From Doryteuthis pealeii (taxonomy: Eukaryota > Mollusca > Cephalopoda > Myopsida > Loliginidae), in NCBI GenBank assembly GCA_023376005.1, contig CM042160.1, forward strand, positions 79,408,809 to 79,472,808: 64,000 nt of DNA, given 5' to 3'. The translations under genes were made by a program, and so were the position numbers. Position 1 is the stretch's first letter; each line of letters starts with the position of its first letter. Positions 37,406 through 48,466 of this stretch are shown in pieces. Under the pieces are notes generated by a model, which was not told where the DNA came from, searched no databases, and worked only from the letters and a program-made list of their open reading frames with translations.

Positions 37406-37954
37406 TCTGAAGAAGGCTGTAGAATGGAAAAGTTCAAACAAAACAAATAAGGATTTTAGTTCGATGATCCAAACAATTCATGGAATATAGAATTTTTTTT
37501 TTTCTTTTTATCTTTAATTTAAAAAAAATCTAATCTTTAAAATCTGAAATAAAATGGAAGGATTTAAAAAACAAAAAGAAAGTTTTTTTTTTATATCTAA
37601 AAAATTCTTTCTTAAATCACAATGTTCTCATTTGAATACCAATTAACATAAAATCCAAATAATTTGTATTTGACTTAAAAATCTATTTTTATATCAAACT
37701 TAAAAATGACTTTATATTTATTGAGTCAGCCAACTTGGTCTCTTGACAGAACAATAAGAAATTACCATTCTTATGACAATATGAGACATTTTAGAAATTC
37801 ATATATATCCTTCATTTTTTCCCTTGGGTAATAAGTAGGTAGACTACAATACTTAATCTTTTTTTTCTCTTTCATTTTTATTATTATTTTCTCTCATTCA
37901 TACTTTTTTATACTTCAGTCTTCTCTTCAACACTTCCTAATCTTTCCTGACTCT

Positions 37955-38280
37955 TATAGCAAGCCCCAACCCTTTTTATCAATATTGGTGCTAGAAGGTG
38001 GTGACTGAGGGTCTTACTGTCCTGGGAATGACATTAAACTCTATCTGATGGTGAGGTTCCATTTTTGGAGGTCTGGGGGATGTGGAGCACCCTTTCATCA
38101 CCGTTGCTCCCAGGTCCACTCTGACCCAGAGTGGTGGTGCCTGTTTGGGTCCCATCTATGGATTAAATAGAAAAATGTGTTTATAAAGGGGATTGAGTAT
38201 CCATTAGGAATTAATTTATTTCATGGCTTTGCCAGCATTGAGTGATCCACTGAGGTTGATATGCCGTAAAATAACCAAAC
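37955..38280 (+). repeat. Family D repeat, 3' half
   Basis: tagcaagccccaaccctttt, gagtggtggtgcctgtttgg, ending gaggttgatatgccgtaaaa, as in the long copy at 4275. Confidence 0.7.
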
Positions 38281-38551
38281 CTTCCTAATCTTTCTTTTTT
38301 TTTAAATTTCTCTTTCCAAATGAATCTTTCTTCATTTTCTTTTTCCCATTCTTTCTTTTTATTGTTTTATTTGATTGATGCTGTTGTATTCTCAACTGAT
38401 TAGATCAATTGTGATGTTCCCCATTTCCAACCCACAAAACAAACACAAGTTTCAGTCCATCCATAATTAATAACTGATTATTGTTAGATGAAGAGAGAAA
38501 ACTATTGAATCAATCCTTGATTGATTTTTTTTTTAACGTCTTATTTTGCAG

Positions 38552-38671
38552 GTTGATGATATTCAAAGTGAGGCTGAACATGAACGAGATCTTCAACAAC
38601 AACTTCGATATCGAACAAACAGTTTGAAGATTGAAGTTGAAAACCTTGAAAAGCAATTAGAAGATAAAAAG
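38552..38671 (+). CDS. Coiled-coil gene, exon 6
   Basis: This 120-nt exon encodes exactly 40 codons in phase 0, VDDIQSEAEHERDLQQQLRY through NLEKQLEDKK. The acceptor is ttattttgcag and the donor is aag|gtaaat. It is pure coiled coil. The phase-0 modular size, repeated in exons 1, 7 and 9, suggests heptad-block exon organisation. Confidence 0.85.
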
Positions 38672-38944
38672 GTAAATAAATCTCTTTTTTTCTTTTTTTT
38701 TTTAAGTAAGATGTCTTTTTTTGTGTTGGGAAGGTGTTAAGTGTGGGGTGGAGCTCTTTTGATAAATATCTTTTTTTTAAAGAATTCTCATTAAAAATCC
38801 TAAAATATAGAATATTACTCCTAATTAATAAACATCAGGGATTACTTGGTTTTATATTTAATGTTTTTTTGTTTCCTTTTTCTTGTTTTTTTTCTCCTCC
38901 ATAACATTTCAGTGATTTCATTCTCAGATCTTCTTCCTTTGAAA

Positions 38945-39155
38945 TTTCCACTCTGATTTAGAGTGGTAGTACATGTTAGGGTTCTATCTATGGGTTGAAT
39001 AGAAGAAAATGAATTAACAAAAAATGTGTTTTAAAAAAATTGAATTTTAAAAATTTTTCAGTGACCATCAAGTATGAGTAAAACAAAACGTCTTCAGCAA
39101 AAAATAACCCAACAAGGGTTGACATGCTCTACAGCAGCCAATCTTTGAAATTTTA
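38945..39155 (+). repeat. Family D repeat, 3' fragment
   Basis: ctgatttagagtggtagtac through aacccaacaagggttgacat. Another fragment lies at 40155-40320. Confidence 0.65.
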
Positions 39156-39618
39156 GTTAACCTCCTTCAGATTTACTTACTATATTTTATGACATTTTAT
39201 TTAAATTTGATATTTTGCAGTAATATTGAGTTGTGCTAGGTTCAAGTACTGGTAGTGTATGGCATCCGGGCAAATGAGATACTTCAGTTTTGCATGTAAA
39301 ACCTAAATGATTTTGTTGTTTTTGGGAAGATGGATAAAAAAGGATTTTGTATGTCATCAAAAAGGGTTTTTAACTCAATATTGATTTTTTGACTTCAAAT
39401 CTTTTTTTTTCTTTTATAAATGTCAGATCTTCCTTATTATCAATAGTTGAAAAGGGCTTTTTTTATAGTGATAAACAAATAACAAATTTGATGGCTTATA
39501 AGACGTCCTCTCCATTTACATTTAATATTTAAATATTGTGGAGTTAAGTTTCCTGCACGAACTGTGAGTCTACAACTAAATCCCTTAGTTATTTAGAGAT
39601 ATCATCAAATATGGTATA

Positions 39619-39790
39619 TTAGCAAGACCTGTGGATGTACCACATTATGATAATTTAATTATTACAACATTCGATATGTTTACTTAAGAGCTATTACTAA
39701 ATACTTCAATATGTAAAAAGTATAATAATCTTCATTTAACTCTTTCTCTCTTTTTTTTTCTTTCTTTCTTTTCCTCTTTTCATTATTTTC
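39619..39790 (-). mobile_element. Helitron-like family H1, 3' fragment
   Basis: Reverse complement ends ...gtaCATCCACAGGTCTTGCTAA before T. The body is cut off after about 170 bp. Confidence 0.65.
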
Positions 39791-40528
39791 TACAACTAAA
39801 TGTTTTACCTATTTTGAGATGAAAAGGGAGATCTTACATATCATCAAATATCGTATATAATCTGACTTACAGTCTGTCTTGTTATTTTGATAACTTACAA
39901 TTTAAAAAGATGAATCTAGTATGGTACAAGGCTAATGTAGTGAGAGAAACTGTATTATGCAAAATCTTCCAAATGTCAAAGGTCAATTTGATTTGAATAT
40001 CATTTGGAATCTTCGGCTCAAATAGTTGACTTATTACAAGACAAAGAACATAAGTATTTTGATATTTACTAAGCTTTGTTGAATTTTAAGGTCCTTGTCT
40101 GCTTAGAAAATCCTAGCTTTTATCTGGGATTGAACTCTGATATCAGTGAAACATAATTATTTTCCATCTAGTGGTTAAATAGGAAAAATGAGTTTTCACA
40201 AAATGTGTTTAAAAAAAAATGTGTTTAAAAAAAAAAAAAATTAAAAAAATTAAATACCCATCAAGAATGAATAAAATAACCCAACAAGAGTTGACATGCC
40301 ATAAAATCCAACCATCCATAATTATTTCAACCATGAAGCAAATCCTCTGTATGCCCTTTGTGGTTTGCTTAAATGTTTTATTTAAAAACTTTTGTCTTGT
40401 TAAGTCTTTATTCTTATAAAATGTCTTACTAATTTGCCTGGTAATTTGATGTAATAAATATTTATATAAAACAAAAATAAAATAGAAATTATCTTGTTTT
40501 ATAAAATTTTGTTTTTCTTAAATTTCAG

Positions 40529-40642
40529 AAATCTGTGGAGAAACTGACAAGAGAGAAAAATGCATCTCATACGCAATTGGAGTTGCTACGTAAAGAGTTA
40601 AAAGATATGAAGGTACAAAAAGAACAATTAGAGACGTGGCAG
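40529..40642 (+). CDS. Coiled-coil gene, exon 7
   Basis: This 114-nt exon encodes 38 codons in phase 0, KSVEKLTREKNASHTQLELL through KVQKEQLETWQ. The acceptor is cttaaatttcag and the donor is cag|gtaagt, the best consensus in the gene. It is pure coiled coil. A G-rich run directly follows the donor. Confidence 0.88.
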
Positions 40643-41738
40643 GTAAGTTGTGTGGGGGGGGGGATTGAGGGGTACCTAATAAAGATAGAACTCTCTACAA
40701 TAGTAATGATCTGTTTGACTATTACTCGGTCAAAAAAAGTTTTGTTGATTTGGTTAAAAGTTCATTATAGTTCAACATCTTCAGGGACAGTCTTCACATG
40801 CGACATCTGTGGTTGAGAATGTTTTTCAAACATTGGACGTCACAGTCACAGGAGGCGCTGTAACTTCAGGGGTATAAAAACTTTATTATAGTCTTCCGAG
40901 ATTGAAATGCTAATGATAAATGAGAGAAAGAAAAATGGTGGCATTGAAATAATTAAGAATTTGAAATATGAATATAGCTAATAATCTTATTAACTTATTA
41001 TCAATAATTTATTTAAAAAATGATTATAACATCAATTTGATGAGTGACATGGTGGATGGTAAGAGACATTTACATCTTTTTAAATGAACCCAAATTTAAT
41101 TCTATTTGAATTTTGTGATTAAAACAATGAAAATAATTTTAAATAAATCTTTACAAAATCAATATTCATTTTGTAAACTTGAGAATTGGTGAATAGTGTC
41201 TGGTTTCTAACTTAAAAAAAAACTTAATAAAATTCCCTTTTCTTTTCTCAATATCTTTTGTAATCTCTAAATCATTTCATTATTATTGTATTTACACTGA
41301 TAAAATTAGAGGAAGAATAGGTTAATCTTTTCTATCATAAATTCATTCATTACCAATCTCTTGCAACTCATGACGCTAGTTACCCCCCCCCATAATAGAG
41401 CTTGAAAAATTGACTTGCATCTCCCTGTGAGACACCCAGTGAAAAGCGATGAATCCCTTTACTTCCACTTAGGGTCACAAGGTGGGGGAAAGGGACATAT
41501 CCATTTTCAGTTTTCTGCAGAAAATTTGGGACTTCTTTAAAATTTTTATCCAGTTCAGGGGTCATTGATTGGTGACATACATTAAATGCTTTTTAGAATC
41601 TTAGTCCACTAAAAACTTTTTCTTTTTTCTTCTTTTTTTTTCTCTTTCTCTTTCCTCAGAAGTTTGATTACCATTTTCTTTTGAATTTAAATTTTCTTGC
41701 GTTACATCTGTCCCTGATTATTCTGTTCTTCATTTCAG

Positions 41739-42165
41739 GACATTGCAGAAATAATGAGCAACGACAAAAAAAGTCTTGTTGAAAAAGTTGACATTTTGAC
41801 AAAAGAACTTGGTGAAATGCGGATGGAACGGGATCGAATCCTCGAGGAAAAACACCAATTGTCAAAAGATGAGATGGTCCTGTCGAGCCAACTGGACGAA
41901 GCTCATAGAGAAATGGATAGATACAAAAGACAATGAAAAAGTGAAAAAGGATTATGAATGGTTGGAAAAAGCCAAATTGGAACAGGCCAGTCGAATTGAT
42001 GATCTTCAAACGGATGTGAAAAATCTTTCAAAGGATAAAGAATTCTTGGAGGAAACTTTCCAAAAAGAGAAAGAATATAAAGAAAATTTGATTGCCACTG
42101 TTGAAGAATTGCAAAAAGATGTGGAAAAATATAAACTTGAAGGCCAAGAAGCTGCTAAAAACCAG
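41739..42165 (+). CDS. Coiled-coil gene, exon 8, with an internal frameshift
   Basis: This 427-nt exon runs from acceptor catttcag to donor cag|gtggaa. It starts in phase 0 (DIAEIMSNDKKSLVEKVDIL) and stays open to a TGA at 41934-41936. The coiled coil resumes in the +1 frame (NEKVKKDYEWLEKAKLEQ) and ends in phase 0 at EGQEAAKNQ. The length leaves remainder 1 on division by three, as expected from one extra base. The A run at 41925-41928 just before the break is the likely site. No GT-AG pair fits an intron here. It may be an assembly error or a real disabling mutation. Confidence 0.85.
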
Positions 42166-42417
42166 GTGGAATATTTTTTTTTTTATCTTTGCATATCAGA
42201 AAAATATTTTTTTAAAAACCCTTCCAAAAAAACCAAAAAAAAACAAAACAAACTAATCTTGTAAAATAGAGAGTAATTGTTCCAATCTTAGTGGATCCTT
42301 ATATTAAAAAAAAAAAAAAAAAATTTCTGACTAATTGTTCAAATGACATTTATCAATAATGTGTTGGTAAAAAAAACATTTTAAAAATGTGAATTATTTT
42401 TTTGTCTATTGTTTCAG

Positions 42418-42531
42418 ATTGTGATTGTTCATCTTCGAGAAAAAAACAAAATTTTGAGTGAAGAATTGGAAGAATCCAAAATGGAAGTGAAAGAAAAACA
42501 AATGAAAAATGAAGAAACTCTTAAAACAAAA
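42418..42531 (+). CDS. Coiled-coil gene, exon 9
   Basis: This 114-nt exon encodes 38 codons in phase 0, IVIVHLREKNKILSEELEES through KNEETLKTK. The acceptor is attgtttcag; the donor is aaa|gtgaga. The preceding intron, 252 bp, is the shortest in the window. It is a coiled-coil segment. Confidence 0.83.
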
Positions 42532-43022
42532 GTGAGAATTAAAATCATTTGAAAGATTTTTTTACTTTTCTTCACTTTTAAAGTAAAAAATTAATTTTTC
42601 ATTAATTAAACTGTGTCTCCTTTTTCTATTTCTTTGTGTCTTACTTTTTCCCTCTCTCTCTCTTTTCTTTGTCTGTCTGTGTGTCTATGTATGTGAGAGA
42701 GAGAGAGATGGTGATGAGTAAGGTACAACAACAACATCTTTTGAAATGAACATAAATTTATTTACATTTAAATTTTGTAAATGGTAAAATGGTCTTCATT
42801 TTAGTTGTATTAAGTTATGGCTTCTAAGACAAAATTGTTTTTATTTTCTCCTCTTTTCTCTCCATGCAAATATCTGTATGTCTGTCTGTCTCTTTCTCTT
42901 TGATGATACAGGAATAACAATACTATGTGAAAAACTTGTAAATAAATGATGACAATTATTTTTGAATGCCATTTCATCAAAATATAAAATTTCTCTTTTT
43001 TTTCTCCCCCCCCCCCGGCCAG

Positions 43023-43060
43023 CAACAAATGGATGCAGAATATCAAGAAACCAACCAAAG
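43023..43060 (+). CDS. Coiled-coil gene, exon 10 (38-nt microexon)
   Basis: The short exon encodes QQMDAEYQETNQ plus two bases of an Arg codon completed by the next exon. The acceptor is unusual: a pyrimidine tract ending in a run of twelve C, then ggccag. The donor is aag|gtaatt. Both flanking exons match its phases (0 in, 2 out), which is the main support for so small an exon. Skipping it would shift the frame. Confidence 0.72.
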
Positions 43061-43084
43061 GTAATTAACATCTACAATATATTT

Positions 43085-43250
43085 ATAATCATATTCCTTA
43101 AAAGCATGACCGTTAATTAAAAATGAGACTGTCCAAATTGTCCAAGATGAAATACAAAAATGTAAATCCTGATTATCTAGTGTTGCTTATCCGCAAAATT
43201 CTTATTTCTTATGAATGTCGTTACCTCAGCTAAATAATGGATCATATTTA
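43085..43250 (+). mobile_element. Helitron-like family H1, 5' fragment
   Basis: aaaaatgagactgtccaaat to cagctaaataatggatcat, matching the first third of H1; lies just after exon 10. Confidence 0.62.
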
Positions 43251-43394
43251 AATAAATTCTCAAAAATTCCAACTCTTTTTTATAACTGGAATTCAAAGTA
43301 AATTGGAATTGATCCGTTGGAGTTTTCATGCAAAATTCTACAAACAACAAGATTTAGGGAAAGCTTAAATGTGAAAATTGGTTTATGACTTTTA

Positions 43395-43899
43395 AGACTC
43401 AGAGGAATAAAATGAAATATATTAAATTAGAAAGACTAACAAAATTAAACAAGAACACATATAAAAAGATTACACTTACTTTAATTGTATTTTAATTGAT
43501 CTCTATATAAAATCATTCATAGGATTGATTTTAATACATTGGATAATAAAACAATAATAGTAGAGATCAATAACACCAAGTAATTAATTATTAAACTCAG
43601 TTTTGCTAAAACCATTATGCAAATAAACCACATCATATATTATGTAAACCTTTATATCTTAGTCATATATAAGACACATTGCAGGATTTTAAACGCACTA
43701 ATAACATGGGCAGTTTTGAGGAAATCTAATTCAGATTTTCATAGATACATCGTTAATAAATAAGATTTATTTGTATTAATGATTTTGACAATAAATTAAA
43801 TACTCATTGATAAACTTACACAATTTCTGGGGGTATTGTGATGTAAGCAGTGACATAGTTTCAGTTACAGACAGATACCAAATCTCCATTATGATAAGA
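43395..43899 (-). mobile_element. Helitron-like family H3, minus strand
   Basis: Reverse complement starts TCTTATCATAATGGAGATTT after an A. The body matches 30467-30971, with acctttatttcttag-type sequence inverted; the CTAG end is lost. Confidence 0.68.
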
Positions 43900-44536
43900 T
43901 GAAATTGATAATCATTCCAATGGTGAGATCCTGCCTTTTGTGAGGACTTCTCTATCACTCAGGAAATTCCTAAAATGATGAACTGTTACTGTACGTCTTA
44001 AAATCCTTCCTTGTAAATATTTGTTTGGAAGATAATTTCTGTTCCAAATCCCAAATTAGCTATCCCCCAGCCTTCCTCTGGTGTTCCCTGTGTATCTGAG
44101 TATAGTAATGATCCGACCATTATACATACCACAATAAAGATGAGGACAACTGTTATAGGTGATATACCCTATTGACCAATGGAATGCGCTGACAGGTTAC
44201 TATAAGTAACAGAGATAATTGTGGCTTGGGAGTAAGCCAATGTGAGTAAGCCAATAACTCTATTTGTCGGACGTAATTTCCACTTATCTGTATTGTATTT
44301 GTCTACATTCTGTTAATACATTTTCCTACATTTTTACTCGTCGTTTTGTTTTATTTGACCCCTTAAAACCTCACAGCAACAACGATTCAAAAAAACTCAA
44401 AATTATTCACATCAAGCCTCATCTAAAAAATGCTGACAAATAATATTGTAAATGTTTAATTGGAAGATAATTTCTGTTCCAAATCCTAAATTAACAATTT
44501 CTATTTTTTTCTTTCTTCTGCCCCCCCCCCTCTTAG

Positions 44537-44729
44537 ACTTTCATCTGAAGTTGAAGATCTGAAGACAAAACTGCAATTGGCGCTTGAAGAACTTGGCAAA
44601 TCCCGAGAAGCATTTGATGATTATCAACAAGAACAACAATTGATGGTGAACAATTTGGAGGGACAATTGCAAAATGTGCAGCTTCAACTTTCTGAGGCAA
44701 CAAAAGAACAGGAAATTAAACAAAATAAA
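44537..44729 (+). CDS. Coiled-coil gene, exon 11
   Basis: This 193-nt exon completes Arg and reads LSSEVEDLKTKLQLALEELG through SEATKEQEIKQNK. The acceptor, like that of exon 10, has a long poly-C tract (ten C before tcttag); the donor is aaa|gttagt. It is strong coiled coil. The next intron is about 83 percent identifiable mobile elements. Confidence 0.87.
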
Positions 44730-44793
44730 GTTAGTTTTTAATCTTCTTTTTCTTTATAAAATATATGTACGTTGTTTTAAGATCTGTTTACAA

Positions 44794-45627
44794 TAGGTAC
44801 CACCAAAATAGGTCATGTGATCAGGTTAGGCCATATTGAAGGAAGAAACATAAATATTTTTTAACTTAAAAAAAAAAAAATCATAAAAAAGAAATAACAA
44901 ATATAAAGAGTTGTTAGAAAGAAAAACAATTAATTCAAAGATCAAATTATCTGATTGGAGAAAAATTACTCACTGTTATCTTGAAAAATAAGTAAAACAA
45001 TCCGTGTTTTTACAACAGGGTTAATTTCTTTATTAATAATTTTTTTAGCAGAATTCTGTATTCATGATTCTTTACTAAAAAACACTTACATCGAAACTTA
45101 TAAAAATCTTCTGATATAATTATTCAGACTCTTATCTTTATAGAAAAAAAAGTAAAAATCGTTTTTGTCAGTTCATTTTTTCACATTTCATAAAATAAAA
45201 TGTGGGGACCTCAGACCTCATAAAAAAAAAAAAAAAAAAGATTTCCTCTAATATATTTTAGGAAAAAACTATTTCAGACATATTTTCATCCAAAAATAAG
45301 CAATTCTGGAAATTTTCATGAAAATCGGACCATTAATTAATTTTTCATAGAATGTTTTAAAAAGCCGGTAGTCATAACTTGTTTTTAGCTATGTTAAATT
45401 TCAATTGATTTAATGGTGCAAAAATGTAAACATTGTTTTTCGTTCATAATTTCCATTATTTCTGTAAGCTGAAAATTTTTTTAAAAAAATTATGAAAAGT
45501 TTGTTTAATGTTTTTTTTCTTTCTTTGGACAAAAAACATTCAAGATAATATTAACCTTTATGCAAGTTTCATTGTGTTAAATATAGAGGGGGGGGGTAAA
45601 TTTCAGTGGGAAAATTGGTGGTACCTA
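44794..45627. mobile_element. hAT-like non-autonomous DNA transposon, copy 2
   Basis: 834 bp from TAGGTACCACC to GGTGGTACCTA, flanked by perfect 8-bp repeats GTTTACAA at 44786-44793 and 45628-45635. The body matches 2814-3481. It fills much of the intron between exons 11 and 12. A partial inverted relative lies at 57945-58255. Confidence 0.83.
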
Positions 45628-45702
45628 GTTTACAATAAATCATGCTACCTTTGTCTTGTAATTGTAGTTAGTGTAAAAAAAAATGATAAACAATGTTTAT
45701 GA

Positions 45703-46340
45703 GACAGGCACTCATGGCGCAATGGTTATCATTAGATAATCTGAACATTAGTTACATAAATGAAAGTAATCTTCCCTTGTCTGTTTCACTTTAAGGAAGC
45801 CATTATGTTTTGGTTGGCCATTTTCATTTCACCGTAAATCTACACTGAAAATATGAATTTGTTTGAATCAATACAACTGCATGTTTTAACACGAAAATAT
45901 CATAAAATGTATTCTTAATTGTGCTTGCGCATTATTTGAAATGAACTTGATTGTTATTAAGAACACATTTTATGATATTTTTGTGTTAAAACATGCAGTT
46001 TTATTGATTCAAACAAATTCATATTTTCAGTGTAGATTTACGGTGAAATGAAAATGGCTGACTAAAACCTAACGGCTTCCTTAAAGTGAAACAAACGAGG
46101 AAAGATTACTCTCATTTATGTAGCTAAATTTCAGATTACCTATCATTGTAGGAAGTGGATTTGGCTAACCGAGTTCAAATCCTGGCCAAGACTGTTTGTA
46201 TTTCCCATAGTGTTAATACTCTTAAGATTGATAGAAATTCCAAGTATTCCAGTTATGAGTAAATAGTAGGGCAGACTGGTCTCTTTTACCTTGGTATGAC
46301 AACTAATTTAGGAGAAGGAAAACTCTGAATTCAAATCAGT
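45703..46340 (+). mobile_element. tRNA-derived SINE S2 split by a MITE
   Basis: Left part has the A box tggcgcaatggttatcatt. The right part resumes tatcattgtaggaagtggat and carries the B box gagttcaaatcctgg. Sequence 45735-46140 is an insertion. The SINE body ends near gaattcaaatcagttgtag, ten bases before a Helitron-like H1 copy. Confidence 0.8.
45735..46140. mobile_element. Long-TIR MITE nested in SINE S2
   Basis: 406-bp element whose two arms of about 185 bp are inverted copies: GATAATCTGAACATTAG at the left, inverse GGTAATCTGAAATTTAG at the right, with a central spacer of about 35 bp. The flanking duplication is tatcatta/tatcattg (7 of 8 identical). Confidence 0.85.
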
Positions 46341-46350
46341 TGTAGACCTA

Positions 46351-46838
46351 TCTATATATTAATACTCATGTTCCTTAATTGTACACCATTGTCATCTTGC
46401 AACACCCTATGGTTAAAAATGAGACCCTCCAAATTGGCCTAGATGAAATGCAAAAATGTAACACCTAATTATCTGATGTTGATTATCCATCAGATTCTTA
46501 TTTCTTATGAGTGTCATCACTTCAGCTAAATAATAGACCATTCTGTTTTTATTATAATGAAAGGGAAGAAAAAGGACATGCTACATAGAAAAAATATAAG
46601 AAGAAAGAAAGAGTAGGGGAAAGATAGTGAGGGGGTGAGCATGTGGAAGCGATAACGATAATCTGTTTTAATCGAACATGATGAAAAGAAGGAAAGAAAG
46701 AAAAAAGAGTGAGGGAGTTAAATCAAGATTATTATACTTTTTACACATTGAAGTATTTAGCAATAGCTCTTTAGCAAACATATCAAACATTATAATAATT
46801 AGATTATCATACTGTGGTATATCCACGTGTCCTGCTGG
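46351..46838 (+). mobile_element. Helitron-like family H1, full copy
   Basis: 488 bp, starts TCTATATATTAATACTCATG after an A and ends hairpin CTGTGG-tatat-CCACgt, then cctgCTGG before T. It abuts the S2 SINE. Confidence 0.78.
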
Positions 46839-47085
46839 TAGTTGATTATTCTAAAATTAAAAAAAAAACAAATTGATTTTCGTATATATTGTTTTGAGCA
46901 ACATGTTCATTCTAAAAGGTAGATAATGTTTTTGCTATTAAAAATGAAAACTTGGAGAATTTGAAGTCTTCTTTTTTATAGAATTAGTAAATAAATTTGT
47001 GTTCTGTAGTTAATGTGTTTTCAGCAGAATCTTTTTCTACTCTTATGTATCCAAAGAGTTTATTGGTTTTTTAATTGTTTTGCAG

Positions 47086-47178
47086 ATTGAAAAGATGAAA
47101 GTAGAAATGGCTAAACAGAAAGATGAACTGGACAAAGCAAAAAGTGAAATTGAAAATGTACAACAAAATTACCTACAG
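47086..47178 (+). CDS. Coiled-coil gene, exon 12
   Basis: This 93-nt exon encodes 31 codons in phase 0, IEKMKVEMAKQKDELDKAKS through ENVQQNYLQ. The acceptor is ttgttttgcag and the donor is cag|gtaagg. It is coiled coil throughout. Confidence 0.85.
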
Positions 47179-47374
47179 GTAAGGAAAAAAAAAACATTTC
47201 TCTTCCTAGCAAGTGGTTGCTGGAGACCAAGTGATAGCGTGTCTTCTTGGAACTTTCCCTTCTATCTTTGTGTAACATTGTAATTGACTTCTAAAGTGAA
47301 ATAGATGTGGGCTGTGAATAGATCAGTTATAAAGAGAAAAAAAAAAGTTGGAGGGGTGTGGTTAGAGCCATAGG

Positions 47375-47589
47375 AAACAAAATTGTTGGCCAGGACGAGT
47401 CTGTTTGCATTTCATGGTATGCATCCAACTACTCTCCCTCCAGCTATGGGTAAATTGTAGGTCAGACTGTGCTCTTTAACCTTGGCTAGGTAACCAGTCT
47501 AGGAAAAGGAAAACTCTGAATTCAAACCTGTAAAACTTTTCTCAAGAAATTGACTTTGTGTCACATCCTGCTTATGTAGAGGGGTTGGT

Positions 47590-47593
<4 letters not shown>
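47375..47593 (+). mobile_element. tRNA-derived SINE S2, head degraded
   Basis: Body and 3' end of S2 (ctatgggtaaattgtagg, gaattcaaacctgtaaaac, tgtagaggggttggtaaatt) running into a TA array at 47594-47639. Confidence 0.75.

Positions 47594-47639
<46 letters not shown>
47594..47639. repeat. (TA)n microsatellite at SINE tail
   Basis: TA array continuing from the S2 tail. Confidence 0.95.
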
Positions 47640-47642
<3 letters not shown>

Positions 47643-48466
47643 AAAAAAAAGAAAGCCATCAACCAGAAAAGAGATGAGTTGATAAATTTCAATTCTTGTG
47701 GAGCATTGTGGCTTGAACCAGCATCTTGTTGGCTTGCAGATGCAGCTTCTTAGATCATTTACAGCTTAACATAGAATAAGATTAAATGGTTAAAATTATC
47801 AAGAAAACACTTGTTGGGAAAAAAGGTATTTGATGAAAGTTGCTGAAAATAAACTATATTTGCTACAATAGCTGCCCTCCAAGTTAACACAAACTTGGGT
47901 TAGAGAGAGGGGTAGTGAATTATTTAGAGTAGGGAACCTGGCTAGTCTGTATACATTGGCTGGCTATCAGACCCTGTCTTTGGCTGAATAAAAGGTTGTC
48001 TCTTTTATGTGCATCCAGTTTTCTTGTCCAGTCAGATTTGCCCATGACTAATTAATCATAAGTAGATTTTCACTTGACCGGGTGTCAGCTGATTCACTCT
48101 ACTTAACTTCAGAGCTGACACCTACTGATTGGCTAAAAAGATATTCTTTATTTGGCACACAAGTATGAAAACAGCAATTAATAAAAGTTGCTGAAATCAT
48201 CATTTTTTCATCTGTCATTTAAGTGGTTATGGGAACTCATGGGAGTAGGGGTTCAGAGTCTTGAGAACCTCAATAAAAGAAGCTGGGTTTTTAAATTATT
48301 CCTTAACTTGTGCTTCTACTCTTCTCACATTTGGCAGGTTATTCTAATTACCTAAAGATTATGGGATGTTCAGAAGATCACAGTAATAATTGGTGAAATG
48401 AACTTGATTTTTATTATTTCACAGTAAAGTATCCGATTCAGTGATCCTTTTTTGTTTTTCCTTTAG

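Noticed and set aside
41930..41960. A small intron explaining the frame change in exon 8
   Set aside because: No GT...AG pair of plausible size restores the frame while keeping the coiled coil; one extra base explains everything.
41668..42009. 113-residue minus-strand ORF
   Set aside because: It is the antisense shadow of coiled-coil exon 8.
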